This document shows, piece after piece, positions 16,318 to 25,614 of a stretch of 64,000 bases of DNA. Position 1 is the first letter of the stretch; each line of letters starts with the position of its first letter. Origin of the DNA: JAEUOS01 sp046160545 (GTDB lineage Bacteria > Pseudomonadota > Gammaproteobacteria > Burkholderiales > JAEUOS01); contig JBJXGS010000044.1 of assembly GCA_046160545.1 (NCBI GenBank), positions 32,369 through 96,368 on the forward strand. Direction: 5' to 3'. The position numbers and the translations under genes were made by a program. Under the pieces are notes generated by a model. The model made no database searches. It was not told the origin of the DNA and saw only the letters and a program-made list of their open reading frames with translations.

Positions 16318-17747
16318 GCTGCCTTCGGAACGCGCAGCTGCATCGACTTGTACTCGAGGAATTCCTCGAGCCCGTAGACACCTGCCTCACGACCGCGCCC
16401 CGACTGCTTGTAGCCGCCGAAAGGCGCCATCGGATTGAAGGCACCGCCGTTGATGTCGATCTGCCCGGTACGGATGCGTCGCGCCACCTTCTGGGCACGC
16501 TCGTCATTGCCTGACCAGACCGTGCCGGCCAGGCCATAGACCGAATCGTTGGCGATGCGGATCGCGTCGGCATCGTCCTTGTAGGTCATGATCGACAGCA
16601 CCGGCCCGAAGATTTCCTCGCGAGCGATGGTCATGGCGGGCGTCACGCGACCGAAGACGGTCGGCTTGACAAAGTATCCCTTGGGCTGGCCCTCGGGGGC
16701 CTCGGGTCCGCCGGTCAGGAGTTGCGCGCCCTCTTCCATGCCCTTCTTGATGTAGCCGCGCACGCGCTCGCGCTGCACGTCCGAGATCAGCGGTCCCAGG
16801 CGGGCTTCGCCCATGGGATCACCGACGGTGAATCCGGCCGCAGTCTCGGCCGCGATCTTGGCGGCCTCTTCGTAGCGCGATTCCGGCACGAGCATGCGCG
16901 TGGTGGCGGCGCAGGTCTGTCCGGAGTTGAGATAACAGTAGCTGACAGTCGCCTTGACGGCAGTCGCCATGTCGGCGTCGTCCAGGATGATGGCCGCCGA
17001 CTTGCCGCCCAACTCCAGGGCGATGCGCTTGACGGTGGCGGCACCGACTTCGGAGACGCGCTTGCCGGCACGGGTCGATCCGGTGAAGGAGACCATGTCC
17101 ACGTCGGGCGACGCGGCCAGAGCTTCGCCCACCACCGGCCCGGTGCCCGAGACCAGGTTGAAGACGCCGGGCGGCAGGCCGACCTCATGGATCAATTCGG
17201 CCAGCATGAAGGCGTTGAGCGGCGCCACTTCAGAGGGCTTGAGCACGACGGTGCAGCCGGCGGCCAGCGCAGCGGCCACCTTGAGCGCGATCTGGTGCAG
17301 CGGGTAGTTCCACGGCGTGATCGCCGCGACCACTCCCACCGGCTCGCGCACGATCAGCGAGTTGCCGACCATCTTTTCGAATTCGAACTCGCCCGCCAGC
17401 TTGGCATAGGCGGCAAAAGTCCCCATCGGCATGCCGACCATCATGCGCTGTGCCATCTTGTACGGCACCCCTACCTCGCCGGTGATGGTGCGCGCGAAAT
17501 CTTCCATGCGCGCCTTGATGCCGGCGCCGATGGCGGCCAGTTTGGCAGCCCGCTCGGCTGGCGCCGTAGCGGCCCAACCATCAAAGGCGGCGCGTGCCGC
17601 AGCCACGGCGGCATTGGCGTCGCTGGCGTCGGCCTCGGGGATGCGGCCCATGACCTCTTCGGTGGCGGCATTGATGACGTCGATGACACCTTTGCCGTGG
17701 GGTGCAACCCAGGCGCCGTTGATGTAGAGCTTGTCGTAGGTTTTCAT
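16314..17747 (-). CDS. NAD(P)-dependent aldehyde dehydrogenase
   Basis: 477 residues, aldehyde dehydrogenase superfamily. The cofactor-site and catalytic Glu region is ALELGGKSAAIILDD. The catalytic Cys is in NSGQTCAATTRM. The C-terminal PFGGYKQSGRGREAGVYGLEEFLEYKS is the oligomer tail typical of the family. ATG 17747 is chosen because family similarity starts at KTYDKLYINGAWV. A TAGAAT -10-like box lies at 17797-17792 on this strand. It heads a two-gene operon with the SDR. Substrate not identifiable. Confidence 0.93.
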   Translation of the reverse strand: MKTYDKLYINGAWVAPHGKGVIDVINAATEEVMGRIPEADASDANAAVAAARAAFDGWAATAPAERAAKLAAIGAGIKARMEDFARTITGEVGVPYKMAQRMMVGMPMGTFAAYAKLAGEFEFEKMVGNSLIVREPVGVVAAITPWNYPLHQIALKVAAALAAGCTVVLKPSEVAPLNAFMLAELIHEVGLPPGVFNLVSGTGPVVGEALAASPDVDMVSFTGSTRAGKRVSEVGAATVKRIALELGGKSAAIILDDADMATAVKATVSYCYLNSGQTCAATTRMLVPESRYEEAAKIAAETAAGFTVGDPMGEARLGPLISDVQRERVRGYIKKGMEEGAQLLTGGPEAPEGQPKGYFVKPTVFGRVTPAMTIAREEIFGPVLSIMTYKDDADAIRIANDSVYGLAGTVWSGNDERAQKVARRIRTGQIDINGGAFNPMAPFGGYKQSGRGREAGVYGLEEFLEYKSMQLRVPKAA

Positions 17748-17839
17748 GCGTGCGTATCCGTTTGGTTGAGAGGGGCTAAAAATGGCTGCTGATTCTAGCC
17801 GGTTGGCTGCTGCCGCAGGCGGGCGAGTCACCGGTTCCG

Positions 17840-18901
17840 CTATTTGCGCGCCGCGATCACGGTCCAGGGAAAGCGCCAGGACCGGTACTGTGGATCCAGA
17901 ACGCCATCGACTTCGGCGAAGGCCTCGATGCGCACATCGCGAAAGCCGATTTCCTTGAGCAGGGCCGCAAGGTCGGTCTCGGCCAGCGGCTCCATGTAGG
18001 GCTCGTTATTGCGCCTGGCGTGGGTGTAGTGCAGGAAACGAGTGAAGGCGTCGGGCAGGACGTAGAAATCCAGATGCACCATGCGGCCGCCGGGCGCCAG
18101 CACCCGATAGGCTTCGGTGAGGGTCTTTTTCAAGTGCGGCGGCGGCATCTCATGCAGCAGCATGGTCGAGGTGACCAGGTCGAAGGCGCCCGCAGGGTAA
18201 GAAGTGGCGGCAGCATCTTCCTGGCGGAAGCGCACATTGGTCGCGCCCGCATCGGTTGCCATGCGTGCCGCCAGGCGCAGACAGGGCGCCGCGATGTCCA
18301 CGCCTTCCACGCGGCTGCCGGGAAAGCTGCGGTAGAACGGTCCGGTACTCTTGCCAAAGCCGCACCCCATGTCCAGCACATGATCGGGCAGGCCTTCCTC
18401 GACGATGCGCGCGGTGAAGCGCTCGTGCAGGTCGGCATGGCGCGCCCCGGCCAGGGGCGTGGTCGAACGTGCGCCGGACTCGTACACATGGCCTGCGATG
18501 GGGTCGGACCAGATGCCGCCGGCGTGCTGGTGTATATCGACGACGCGAAAATACTTGGGGATCTCGAAATCGGGATCGAGCTCAAGGATGCCTGGCGCCA
18601 AGTGTGCGTCGCCCAGGCTGGTGGTGATTTCCTCGCGACGCTCGTTCGCCCAGGCCTGCAGACCGTAACGGCCGGAATACTTGAAACGCTGCAGGTGACG
18701 CTCCAGGAAAGCAAAAGTGCGATAGGTGGCGCTTGAACCCACCAGGCCCTCAACGTCAGCCACGCTCTCGGCCTTGCCGCCGGCGCGAGCGCGCGCCACC
18801 TCGAATTCGCGCCGCAGATCGTCGGTCAGGCTGCGCGTCCACCAGTTCTTTGCGCCGAGCAGGAAACGCTGCCCGGCGGCGTACTCGCGGTTACTCGGCA
18901 T
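17840..18901 (-). CDS. class I SAM-dependent methyltransferase
   Basis: 353 residues. The first ~150 residues form an unusual N-terminal region without a recognised motif. The C-terminal half is a class I methyltransferase: motif I VLDMGCGFGKSTGPF, acidic end of strand 2 VEGVDIAAP, motif II region GAFDLVTSTMLLHEM, then EAYRVLAPGGRMVHLDF. The UbiE/Coq5-like look suggests a small-molecule C- or O-methyltransferase. ATG 18901 follows the upstream small gene by 11 bases, so both are likely cotranscribed. Substrate unknown. Confidence 0.88.
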   Translation of the reverse strand: MPSNREYAAGQRFLLGAKNWWTRSLTDDLRREFEVARARAGGKAESVADVEGLVGSSATYRTFAFLERHLQRFKYSGRYGLQAWANERREEITTSLGDAHLAPGILELDPDFEIPKYFRVVDIHQHAGGIWSDPIAGHVYESGARSTTPLAGARHADLHERFTARIVEEGLPDHVLDMGCGFGKSTGPFYRSFPGSRVEGVDIAAPCLRLAARMATDAGATNVRFRQEDAAATSYPAGAFDLVTSTMLLHEMPPPHLKKTLTEAYRVLAPGGRMVHLDFYVLPDAFTRFLHYTHARRNNEPYMEPLAETDLAALLKEIGFRDVRIEAFAEVDGVLDPQYRSWRFPWTVIAARK

Positions 18902-18912
18902 GCGGCTCTCCG

Positions 18913-19200
18913 TCACGCACCGCGCGAGACCTGCAGGCCGCGCAGGTTCTGGAACAGGTGCTCGATGAAGGCATCGCGATCGCGTGCGAGATCCCGCTCT
19001 TCGTCGGCGGAGGGTGCCGCCGTCAAGGCCGTCTGATTGATGACTCCGGCGGCCGTAAGCGCCTTCTCCAGCACGGCCTGCCGATCGCGCAGCACGTAGA
19101 CCTCGTTGGCCAACGCCAAGATGAATCCGAAGGCGCGATCCAGCGCCGGGTCGGTGAAAAAGGTTTGTTCCGGTCTTTCCGGAAGGGAAAAGTTGGTCAT
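18913..19200 (-). CDS. hypothetical protein, cotranscribed with methyltransferase
   Basis: 95 residues, soluble, mainly helical, with no recognisable motif. It has a central helix FGFILALANEVYVLRDRQAVLEK broken into shorter pieces and an acidic stretch (SADEERDLARDRDAF). Reading-frame use and the 11-base spacing to the methyltransferase support it as a real gene. It may be a small partner protein of that enzyme (inference from position only). Confidence 0.7.
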   Translation of the reverse strand: MTNFSLPERPEQTFFTDPALDRAFGFILALANEVYVLRDRQAVLEKALTAAGVINQTALTAAPSADEERDLARDRDAFIEHLFQNLRGLQVSRGA

Positions 19201-19302
19201 GCGTCAGGTCGAAGCGAGGTTGGGTCGGGGACGATGGTACACCGGTGTTGTGAGCGCGGGACTCGATAGAATCCGCGCTCCCTTCCGTCATGCGCCGTTC
19301 TG

Positions 19303-19992
19303 GTGCTCCCTTCTACTGTGGCTCTTGTTTTTTTCGTTCGTCATGGGCAGGCGTCATTCGGCACTGCCGACTACGATCGCCTTTCCGACCTGGGACGCCA
19401 ACAGTCGCGCTGGCTGGGCGAGTATTTCGCGTCCCGCGGGGTGGTCTTCCGGCGCGCGATTGCAGGAACTCTCAAGCGTCAGCAGGACACAGCCAGCGAG
19501 ATCCTCGGCGCGATGGGTGCCGATTTGTCGATTCAGTCCCACGCGGGATTGAACGAATACCGCGCCGAGGCTCTGTATCGGTCATATACAGGTGGGCGTG
19601 ACTTGCTCGCGCACCAGCGCGAGGACTACCGCGACTACTGGCGCACCCTCAAGGCGGCCATGTTGGCCTGGAGCGAAGACCGTCTGGACAACGTCCCGGA
19701 AACCTGGAGCGACTTTGCCGCGCGCACGCGCGCAGCCCTTGCGCTGGCCGCGCATGGACTCAAGCGCGAAGAAGCGGCGCTGGTGGTCAGTTCCGGTGGC
19801 GCGATCAGTCGCGCCGTGGTCGACCTCCTGGGCGCGGCGTCCCCGGTCGCGATCGAATTCAACCTGCAGTTCCGCAACTCGGGATTCTGTGAATTCATCG
19901 CCACTTCGGACGGGAACCTGAGAATGGTCAGTTTCAACGCGATCCCGCACCTCGAGGCGCCGGAAAGGCGCCAGGCGATCACGTTTGCATGA
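19303..19992 (+). CDS. histidine phosphatase superfamily protein
   Basis: 229 residues. The phosphohistidine motif FVRHGQASFG lies near residues 11-20, and the second His-region is replaced by SSGGAISRAVVDLLG as in SixA/phosphoglycerate-mutase-like proteins of this branch. The family removes phosphate from small molecules or proteins using the N-terminal His. GTG 19303 is the first start in frame, with another GTG at 19318. It is convergent with ettA. Specific substrate unknown. Confidence 0.88.
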   Translation: MLPSTVALVFFVRHGQASFGTADYDRLSDLGRQQSRWLGEYFASRGVVFRRAIAGTLKRQQDTASEILGAMGADLSIQSHAGLNEYRAEALYRSYTGGRDLLAHQREDYRDYWRTLKAAMLAWSEDRLDNVPETWSDFAARTRAALALAAHGLKREEAALVVSSGGAISRAVVDLLGAASPVAIEFNLQFRNSGFCEFIATSDGNLRMVSFNAIPHLEAPERRQAITFA

Positions 19993-20015
19993 AATCAGTC
20001 GTCAGGTAGCACGTC

Positions 20016-21683
20016 CTACTTGAGCGCCTTGTAGCGAATCCGCGTCGGCTTCGCTCCCTCTTCGCCGAGGCGCTTGACCTTGTCGGCCTCGTACTCCTGG
20101 TAGTTGCCGTCGAAGAAGGTCCACTGCGAATCGCCTTCGGCGGCCAGGATGTGGGTCGCGATGCGATCCAGGAACCAGCGGTCGTGAGAAATCACCATGA
20201 CCGAGCCGGCGAATTCGAGCAGCGCATCTTCCAGCGCGCGCAAGGTTTCAATGTCGAGGTCGTTGGAAGGTTCGTCCAGCAGCAGCACATTGCCGCCCTT
20301 GAGCAGGGTCTTGGCCAGGTGCAGGCGCCCACGCTCGCCGCCGGAAAGGTTGCCGACCACCTTCTGCTGGTCGCCGCCCTTGAAGTTGAAGCGCCCCAGA
20401 TAGGCCCGCGCAGGCATCTCGAACTTGCCCACCGTGAGGATGTCGGCGCCGCCGGAGACGTCTTCGAAGACAGTCTTCTTGTTCTCCAGGTCCTCCCGGG
20501 TCTGTTCGACCACCGCCAGCTTGACCGTGGGGCCGATGACGACCTCGCCAGAATCCGGCTTTTCGCGGCCCGCGATCATCTTGAAGAGGGTCGACTTGCC
20601 CGCACCGTTGGGCCCGATGATGCCGACGATGGCACCGGCAGGCACAGTGAAGGAGAGCTTGTCGATGAGCAGGCGATCACCGAAGGCCTTGCTCACCTCG
20701 TTGAACTCGATGACCTTGTCGCCCAGGCGCTCGCCGACCGGAATGAAGATCTCCGAAGTCTCGTTGCGCTTCTGGTATTCGTAGGACGACAGTTCCTCGA
20801 AGCGAGCGATGCGCGCCTTGCTCTTGGCCTGGCGCGCCTTGGGATTCTGGCGCACCCATTCGAGTTCCTTCTTGAGCGCCTTTTGCCGCGCGGACTCGCT
20901 GGATTCCTCGCGCCGCAGGCGTTCTTCCTTTTGCTCGAGCCAGGAACTGTAGTTGCCCTTCCAAGGGATGCCGTGGCCGCGATCGAGTTCCAGGATCCAC
21001 TCGGCGGCGTTGTCCAGGAAGTAGCGGTCGTGGGTGATGCCGACGACGGTCCCGGGAAATTTCTTCAGAAACTGCTCCAGCCAATCCACCGACTCGGCGT
21101 CCAGGTGGTTGGTCGGCTCGTCCAGCAGCAGCATGTCCGGCTTGGAGAGCAGCAGGCGGCACAGGGCCACGCGACGCTTCTCGCCGCCCGACAGATTGCC
21201 GATGACCGCGTCCCACGGCGGCAGGCGCAACGCGTCGGCCGCGATGTCGAGTTGCAGGTCGGTGTTGCCACCCTCGCCTTCGGTGGCGATGATGGCTTCC
21301 AGGTCGGCCTGCTCGGCGGCCAGCTTGTCGAAGTCAGCGTCCGGCTCGGCGTAGGCCGCGTAGACCTCGTCGAGGCGCTTCTTGGCCGCGAGTACGCCGC
21401 CGAGCCCGCCTTCGACCGCCTGGCGCACCGTCTCGCCGGGCTCCAGTTGCGGCTCCTGCGGCAGGTAACCGATCTTGAGGTTGGGCATCGGCGTGGCCTC
21501 GCCGATGATGTCGCGATCGACACCAGCCATGATCTTCAGGAGCGTCGACTTGCCGGCACCGTTCAGGCCCAGCACGCCGATTTTTGCCCCCGGAAAGAAA
21601 GACAGCGAGATGTCCTTCAAGATCTGGCGCTTCGGCGGAACGATCTTGCCGACGCGGTTCATCGTGAATACGTATTGAGCCAT
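20016..21683 (-). CDS. ettA: energy-dependent translational throttle protein EttA (ABC-F)
   Basis: 555 residues, the usual EttA length, beginning MAQYVFTMNRVGK. It has two ABC domains with Walker A GLNGAGKST and GPNGAGKST and signatures LSGGEKRR and LSGGERGR. They are joined by the charged P-site tRNA interaction linker around 240-290. No membrane segment is present. EttA binds the ribosomal E site and gates entry into elongation according to ADP/ATP level. The annotated start is clear; a longer upstream frame lacks family similarity. It is divergent from the secreted protein gene at 21770. Confidence 0.96.
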   Translation of the reverse strand: MAQYVFTMNRVGKIVPPKRQILKDISLSFFPGAKIGVLGLNGAGKSTLLKIMAGVDRDIIGEATPMPNLKIGYLPQEPQLEPGETVRQAVEGGLGGVLAAKKRLDEVYAAYAEPDADFDKLAAEQADLEAIIATEGEGGNTDLQLDIAADALRLPPWDAVIGNLSGGEKRRVALCRLLLSKPDMLLLDEPTNHLDAESVDWLEQFLKKFPGTVVGITHDRYFLDNAAEWILELDRGHGIPWKGNYSSWLEQKEERLRREESSESARQKALKKELEWVRQNPKARQAKSKARIARFEELSSYEYQKRNETSEIFIPVGERLGDKVIEFNEVSKAFGDRLLIDKLSFTVPAGAIVGIIGPNGAGKSTLFKMIAGREKPDSGEVVIGPTVKLAVVEQTREDLENKKTVFEDVSGGADILTVGKFEMPARAYLGRFNFKGGDQQKVVGNLSGGERGRLHLAKTLLKGGNVLLLDEPSNDLDIETLRALEDALLEFAGSVMVISHDRWFLDRIATHILAAEGDSQWTFFDGNYQEYEADKVKRLGEEGAKPTRIRYKALK

Positions 21684-21769
21684 TGCCTGATTCGCGTGTT
21701 TCGAAAGAGGCGAGACTTTACAGCAAGCGTACTCGGGCTGCGCTCGCGTTATGCTTGCAGCCCTTGGCC

Positions 21770-22510
21770 ATGACAACTTCCGCAGACCTTTCCGACATGT
21801 CCGCTGCGCAGCGTCTGCGCCCTGCAGCGCCTTGGCGCGTTGCATCGGTCCTTGCGTTCTCGTTCATGCTGGTGACCGCCGGCGGCGCGCTGGGCGCGGA
21901 TTCGTGCGGCGGCCTCGCCAACGCCTACGGCCCCTTCAACTACCGGACCGACCGCGAAGCGCTCGCGATCGTCGAGAGAAACCACTTCAGTCCCGAAGTC
22001 GAGTCTCTGCAAAAAGGCCAGTCGAGCTGGCTCGGTGGCGACATCGACTACGTCTTGCGGGCCTCTCCCAATCACGCGCGCGCTTTGACGGCCATGATGC
22101 GTCTGGCGGAAAAGGAAAAGCGCGATCCACCCCAGGGGGCGAACTACCGAGTCGCCTGTTATTTCGAGCGGGCGCTGCGGTTCGATCCCAAGGATCCTGT
22201 GGTGCGCATCGTCCACGCTTCCTTCCTGCACAGCAAGGATCGGCACGCGGACGCGCTACGCGAGATGCAGGCTGCCGGCAGGCTGGGGGCCAAAGGACCT
22301 GACTTCGACTACGCGATGGGCCTGTCCCATCTCGATGCCGGCGACGCGGAGCAGGCGCTGGTGTACGCTCATCGGGCGTATCGGGCCGGCGTCACCATGC
22401 AGATGCTGAAAATCCGGCTCGTGCGCGCCGGCAAGTGGCGTGAACCCGAGCCAACACCTCCTGCAAAGAATCCCAGGCCTTCCCCCACGAAACCGCAAGG
22501 ACGATCATGA
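21770..22510 (+). CDS. exported TPR-like hypothetical protein
   Basis: About 246 residues. An N-terminal hydrophobic segment (ASVLAFSFMLVTAGGALGAD) is a signal peptide. The rest carries helix pairs that look like TPR units (YRVACYFERALRFDPKDPVVR, then FDYAMGLSHLDAGDAEQALVYAHRAY, each quoted in part). It ends in a proline-rich tail. ATG 21770 or 21797 may be used. The stop overlaps the SDR start by 4 bases. Role unknown; TPR proteins mediate protein contacts. Confidence 0.75.
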   Translation: MTTSADLSDMSAAQRLRPAAPWRVASVLAFSFMLVTAGGALGADSCGGLANAYGPFNYRTDREALAIVERNHFSPEVESLQKGQSSWLGGDIDYVLRASPNHARALTAMMRLAEKEKRDPPQGANYRVACYFERALRFDPKDPVVRIVHASFLHSKDRHADALREMQAAGRLGAKGPDFDYAMGLSHLDAGDAEQALVYAHRAYRAGVTMQMLKIRLVRAGKWREPEPTPPAKNPRPSPTKPQGRS

Positions 22511-23268
22511 ACCCGTTTTCGCTGCATGGCCAGGTCGCCCTTGTCACCGGTGCGTCGCGCGGTCTCGGTCGCGCGATGGCAGCCTCGCTGGCCCGGGCAG
22601 GCGCACATGTCGCCATCAATGCGCGCGACGCCCACGCGGTCGAGTCCGCCGTGCAAGCGCTGCGGGATGCAGGCGGCAGCGCCGAGGCCTTGCCTTTCGA
22701 CGTAGCCGACGAAGGCGCGCAGACCTCTGCATTGCGCGACCTGGCGGCGCGGCGCGGACGTCTGGATATCGTCATCGCCAATGCCGGCGTGCAGCATCGC
22801 AAGCCCCTGATCGACTTTCAGACCGGCGACTTCCAGCGCGTGGTCGATACCAACCTCACCGCGGTCTGGACCTTGGCGCGCGAGGCCGCGCGACTGATGA
22901 TGCCGGGCAGGCGCGGGCGCATCATCGTCACCGGGTCGATCAGCGCATTCCTGGGCCGCCGCTCGATTTCGGCCTACGTCGCCAGCAAGGGCGCAGTGCA
23001 CGCCCTGACGCGCCAGCTCGCGGTCGAGCTGGCGCCGTACGGCATCACGGTCAATGCCATCGCGCCGGGTTTTTTCGCGACCGAGATGAACGCCGCGCTG
23101 ACCGGGGATCCCGAATTTTCATCCTGGGTCGAGCGTGCGACGCCAATGGCGCGCTGGGGCGACCCGGCCGAAATCGGTGGCGCGGCAGTCTTCCTGGCCT
23201 CTTCCGCCGCTTCCTATGTGACCGGGCACATTCTCACCGTCGACGGCGGCATGACCGCCGCCATGTAG
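22507..23268 (+). CDS. short-chain dehydrogenase/reductase (gluconate 5-dehydrogenase-like)
   Basis: 253 residues, classical SDR. TGASRGLG loop at 14-21, NAG at about 95, catalytic Ser in TGSISAFLGRRSISAYVASK with the Tyr and Lys, and the C-terminal TGHILTVDGGMTAAM. The sequence resembles IdnO/FabG-type enzymes acting on sugar acids or oxoacyl groups. It is translationally coupled to the exported TPR-like gene (ATGA). It lies near a large sugar-acid operon but in the opposite orientation. Substrate not known. Confidence 0.92.
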   Translation: MNPFSLHGQVALVTGASRGLGRAMAASLARAGAHVAINARDAHAVESAVQALRDAGGSAEALPFDVADEGAQTSALRDLAARRGRLDIVIANAGVQHRKPLIDFQTGDFQRVVDTNLTAVWTLAREAARLMMPGRRGRIIVTGSISAFLGRRSISAYVASKGAVHALTRQLAVELAPYGITVNAIAPGFFATEMNAALTGDPEFSSWVERATPMARWGDPAEIGGAAVFLASSAASYVTGHILTVDGGMTAAM

Positions 23269-23282
23269 TTCACAGGCGCGGC

Positions 23283-23316
23283 GCGGCGCGGCGCTGCGCC
23301 CTACGCTGCGCGCCGC
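23283..23316. terminator. GC-rich hairpin between convergent genes
   Basis: The 50-base gap between the SDR and the class III alcohol dehydrogenase holds an 8-base-pair stem (gcggcgcg at 23283-23290 with cgcgccgc at 23309-23316) inside a run of short ggcgc repeats. There is no T tract. It may help end both convergent transcripts. Confidence 0.35.
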
Positions 23317-23318
23317 AC

Positions 23319-24428
23319 CTAGAACATCACGACGCTGCGGATCGATTCGCCCGCGTGCATCAGGTCGAAGCCCTTGTTGATGTCCGCAAGCGGCATCGTG
23401 TGGGTGATCAGGTCATCGATGTTGATCTTGCCGTCCATGTACCAGTCAACGATTTTCGGCACGTCGCTGCGCCCGCGTGCACCGCCGAAGGCAGTGCCTT
23501 TCCAGACCCGTCCGGTAACCAGCTGGAAGGGCCGCGTCTTGATCTCCTGTCCGGCGCCGGCCACACCGATGATGACCGATACGCCCCAGCCGCGATGGCA
23601 ACACTCGAGCGCCTGGCGCATAACGTCCACATTGCCGATGCACTCAAAGCTGTAGTCGGCGCCGCCGCCGGTCAGCTCCACCAGGTGCGCCACCAGGTCA
23701 CCGGCGACATTCTTGGGATTGACGAAGTGCGTCATGCCGAACTTGCGCGCCAGCGCTTCGCGCGCCGGGTTCAGATCGACGCCGATGATCATGTTGGCGC
23801 CGACCAGGCGCGCGCCCTGCACGACGTTGAGACCGATGCCGCCCAGGCCGAAGACGACCACATTGGCGCCCGCCTCCACCTTGGCGGTGTTGATCACAGC
23901 TCCGATGCCGGTGGTCACGCCGCAGCCGATGTAGCAGACCTTGTCAAATGGCGCATCCTCGCGGATCTTCGCCAGTGCGATCTCCGGCAGGACGGTGTAG
24001 TTGGCGAAAGTCGAGCAGCCCATGTAGTGATGGATCTTCTTGCCGCCAATGGAAAACCGGCTGGTGCCATCGGGCATCACGCCACGGCCCTGGGTGCCAC
24101 GAATCGCCGTGCAGAGATTGGTCTTCCGCGACAGGCAGGATTTGCAGGTGCGGCATTCCGGGGTGTAGAGCGGGATGACGTGGTCACCTTTCCGAAGTGA
24201 TGTCACGCCAGCGCCCACGTCGACGACGACCCCGGCGCCTTCGTGGCCGAAGATGGCCGGGAACAGTCCTTCCGGATCGGCGCCGGAGCGTGTGAATTCG
24301 TCGGTATGGCAAATCCCGGTCGCCCGGATCTCGACCAATACCTCGCCGGCCTTGGGCCCCTCGAGTTGCACGGTCTCCACGACCAGCGGTTTGCCGGCCT
24401 CGTAGGACACGGCGGCACGAACGTCCAT
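23319..24428 (-). CDS. frmA: class III alcohol dehydrogenase / S-(hydroxymethyl)glutathione dehydrogenase
   Basis: 369 residues, zinc-dependent medium-chain dehydrogenase. The catalytic zinc ligands are in TGICHTDEFT, GHEGAG and the IGCGVTTG Cys. The structural zinc Cys cluster is CRTCKSCLSRKTNLC. NAD loop GLGGIGLNVVQG. The overall pattern and length match FrmA/AdhC. The enzyme oxidises the formaldehyde-glutathione adduct and also long-chain alcohols. It is the last gene of the long operon, 16 bases after the sugar-type ABC ATPase, an unusual place that hints at formaldehyde or a hydroxymethyl aldehyde being released in the pathway (inference). Confidence 0.93.
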   Translation of the reverse strand: MDVRAAVSYEAGKPLVVETVQLEGPKAGEVLVEIRATGICHTDEFTRSGADPEGLFPAIFGHEGAGVVVDVGAGVTSLRKGDHVIPLYTPECRTCKSCLSRKTNLCTAIRGTQGRGVMPDGTSRFSIGGKKIHHYMGCSTFANYTVLPEIALAKIREDAPFDKVCYIGCGVTTGIGAVINTAKVEAGANVVVFGLGGIGLNVVQGARLVGANMIIGVDLNPAREALARKFGMTHFVNPKNVAGDLVAHLVELTGGGADYSFECIGNVDVMRQALECCHRGWGVSVIIGVAGAGQEIKTRPFQLVTGRVWKGTAFGGARGRSDVPKIVDWYMDGKINIDDLITHTMPLADINKGFDLMHAGESIRSVVMF

Positions 24429-24444
24429 CTTTGCTTCTCCTCGG

Positions 24445-25509
<1,065 letters not shown>

Positions 25510-25521
25510 GCTGCTTTCTCC

Positions 25522-25614
25522 TCAATTTACGCCTGCAGATTCCCGCGTGCTTCTCTGGCGCGCGAGTCGGAACTTTAACCCATCGCGCGTCGCGACGGTC
25601 TCGAATTTCATCAT
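25522..25614 (-). CDS. 30-codon micro-ORF coupled to enolase-like gene
   Basis: Its ATG overlaps the enolase-like stop as ATGA, and it ends 12 bases before the ABC ATPase start. The peptide begins MMKFETVATRDGLKF and has no recognised motif. It could be a coupling peptide that keeps ribosomes on the long mRNA, or the remnant of a lost gene. Translation is not shown; coding is supported only by the overlap pattern. Confidence 0.3.
   Translation of the reverse strand: MMKFETVATRDGLKFRLARQRSTRESAGVN

Noticed and set aside
20151..21773. 540-residue open frame antisense to ettA
   Set aside because: ettA is a full-length match on the minus strand; the other frame is a high-GC artefact.
22440..24200. 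Long plus-strand frame running from the SDR gene into the alcohol dehydrogenase gene
   Set aside because: It is out of frame with the SDR and antisense to the dehydrogenase, with no motif of its own.
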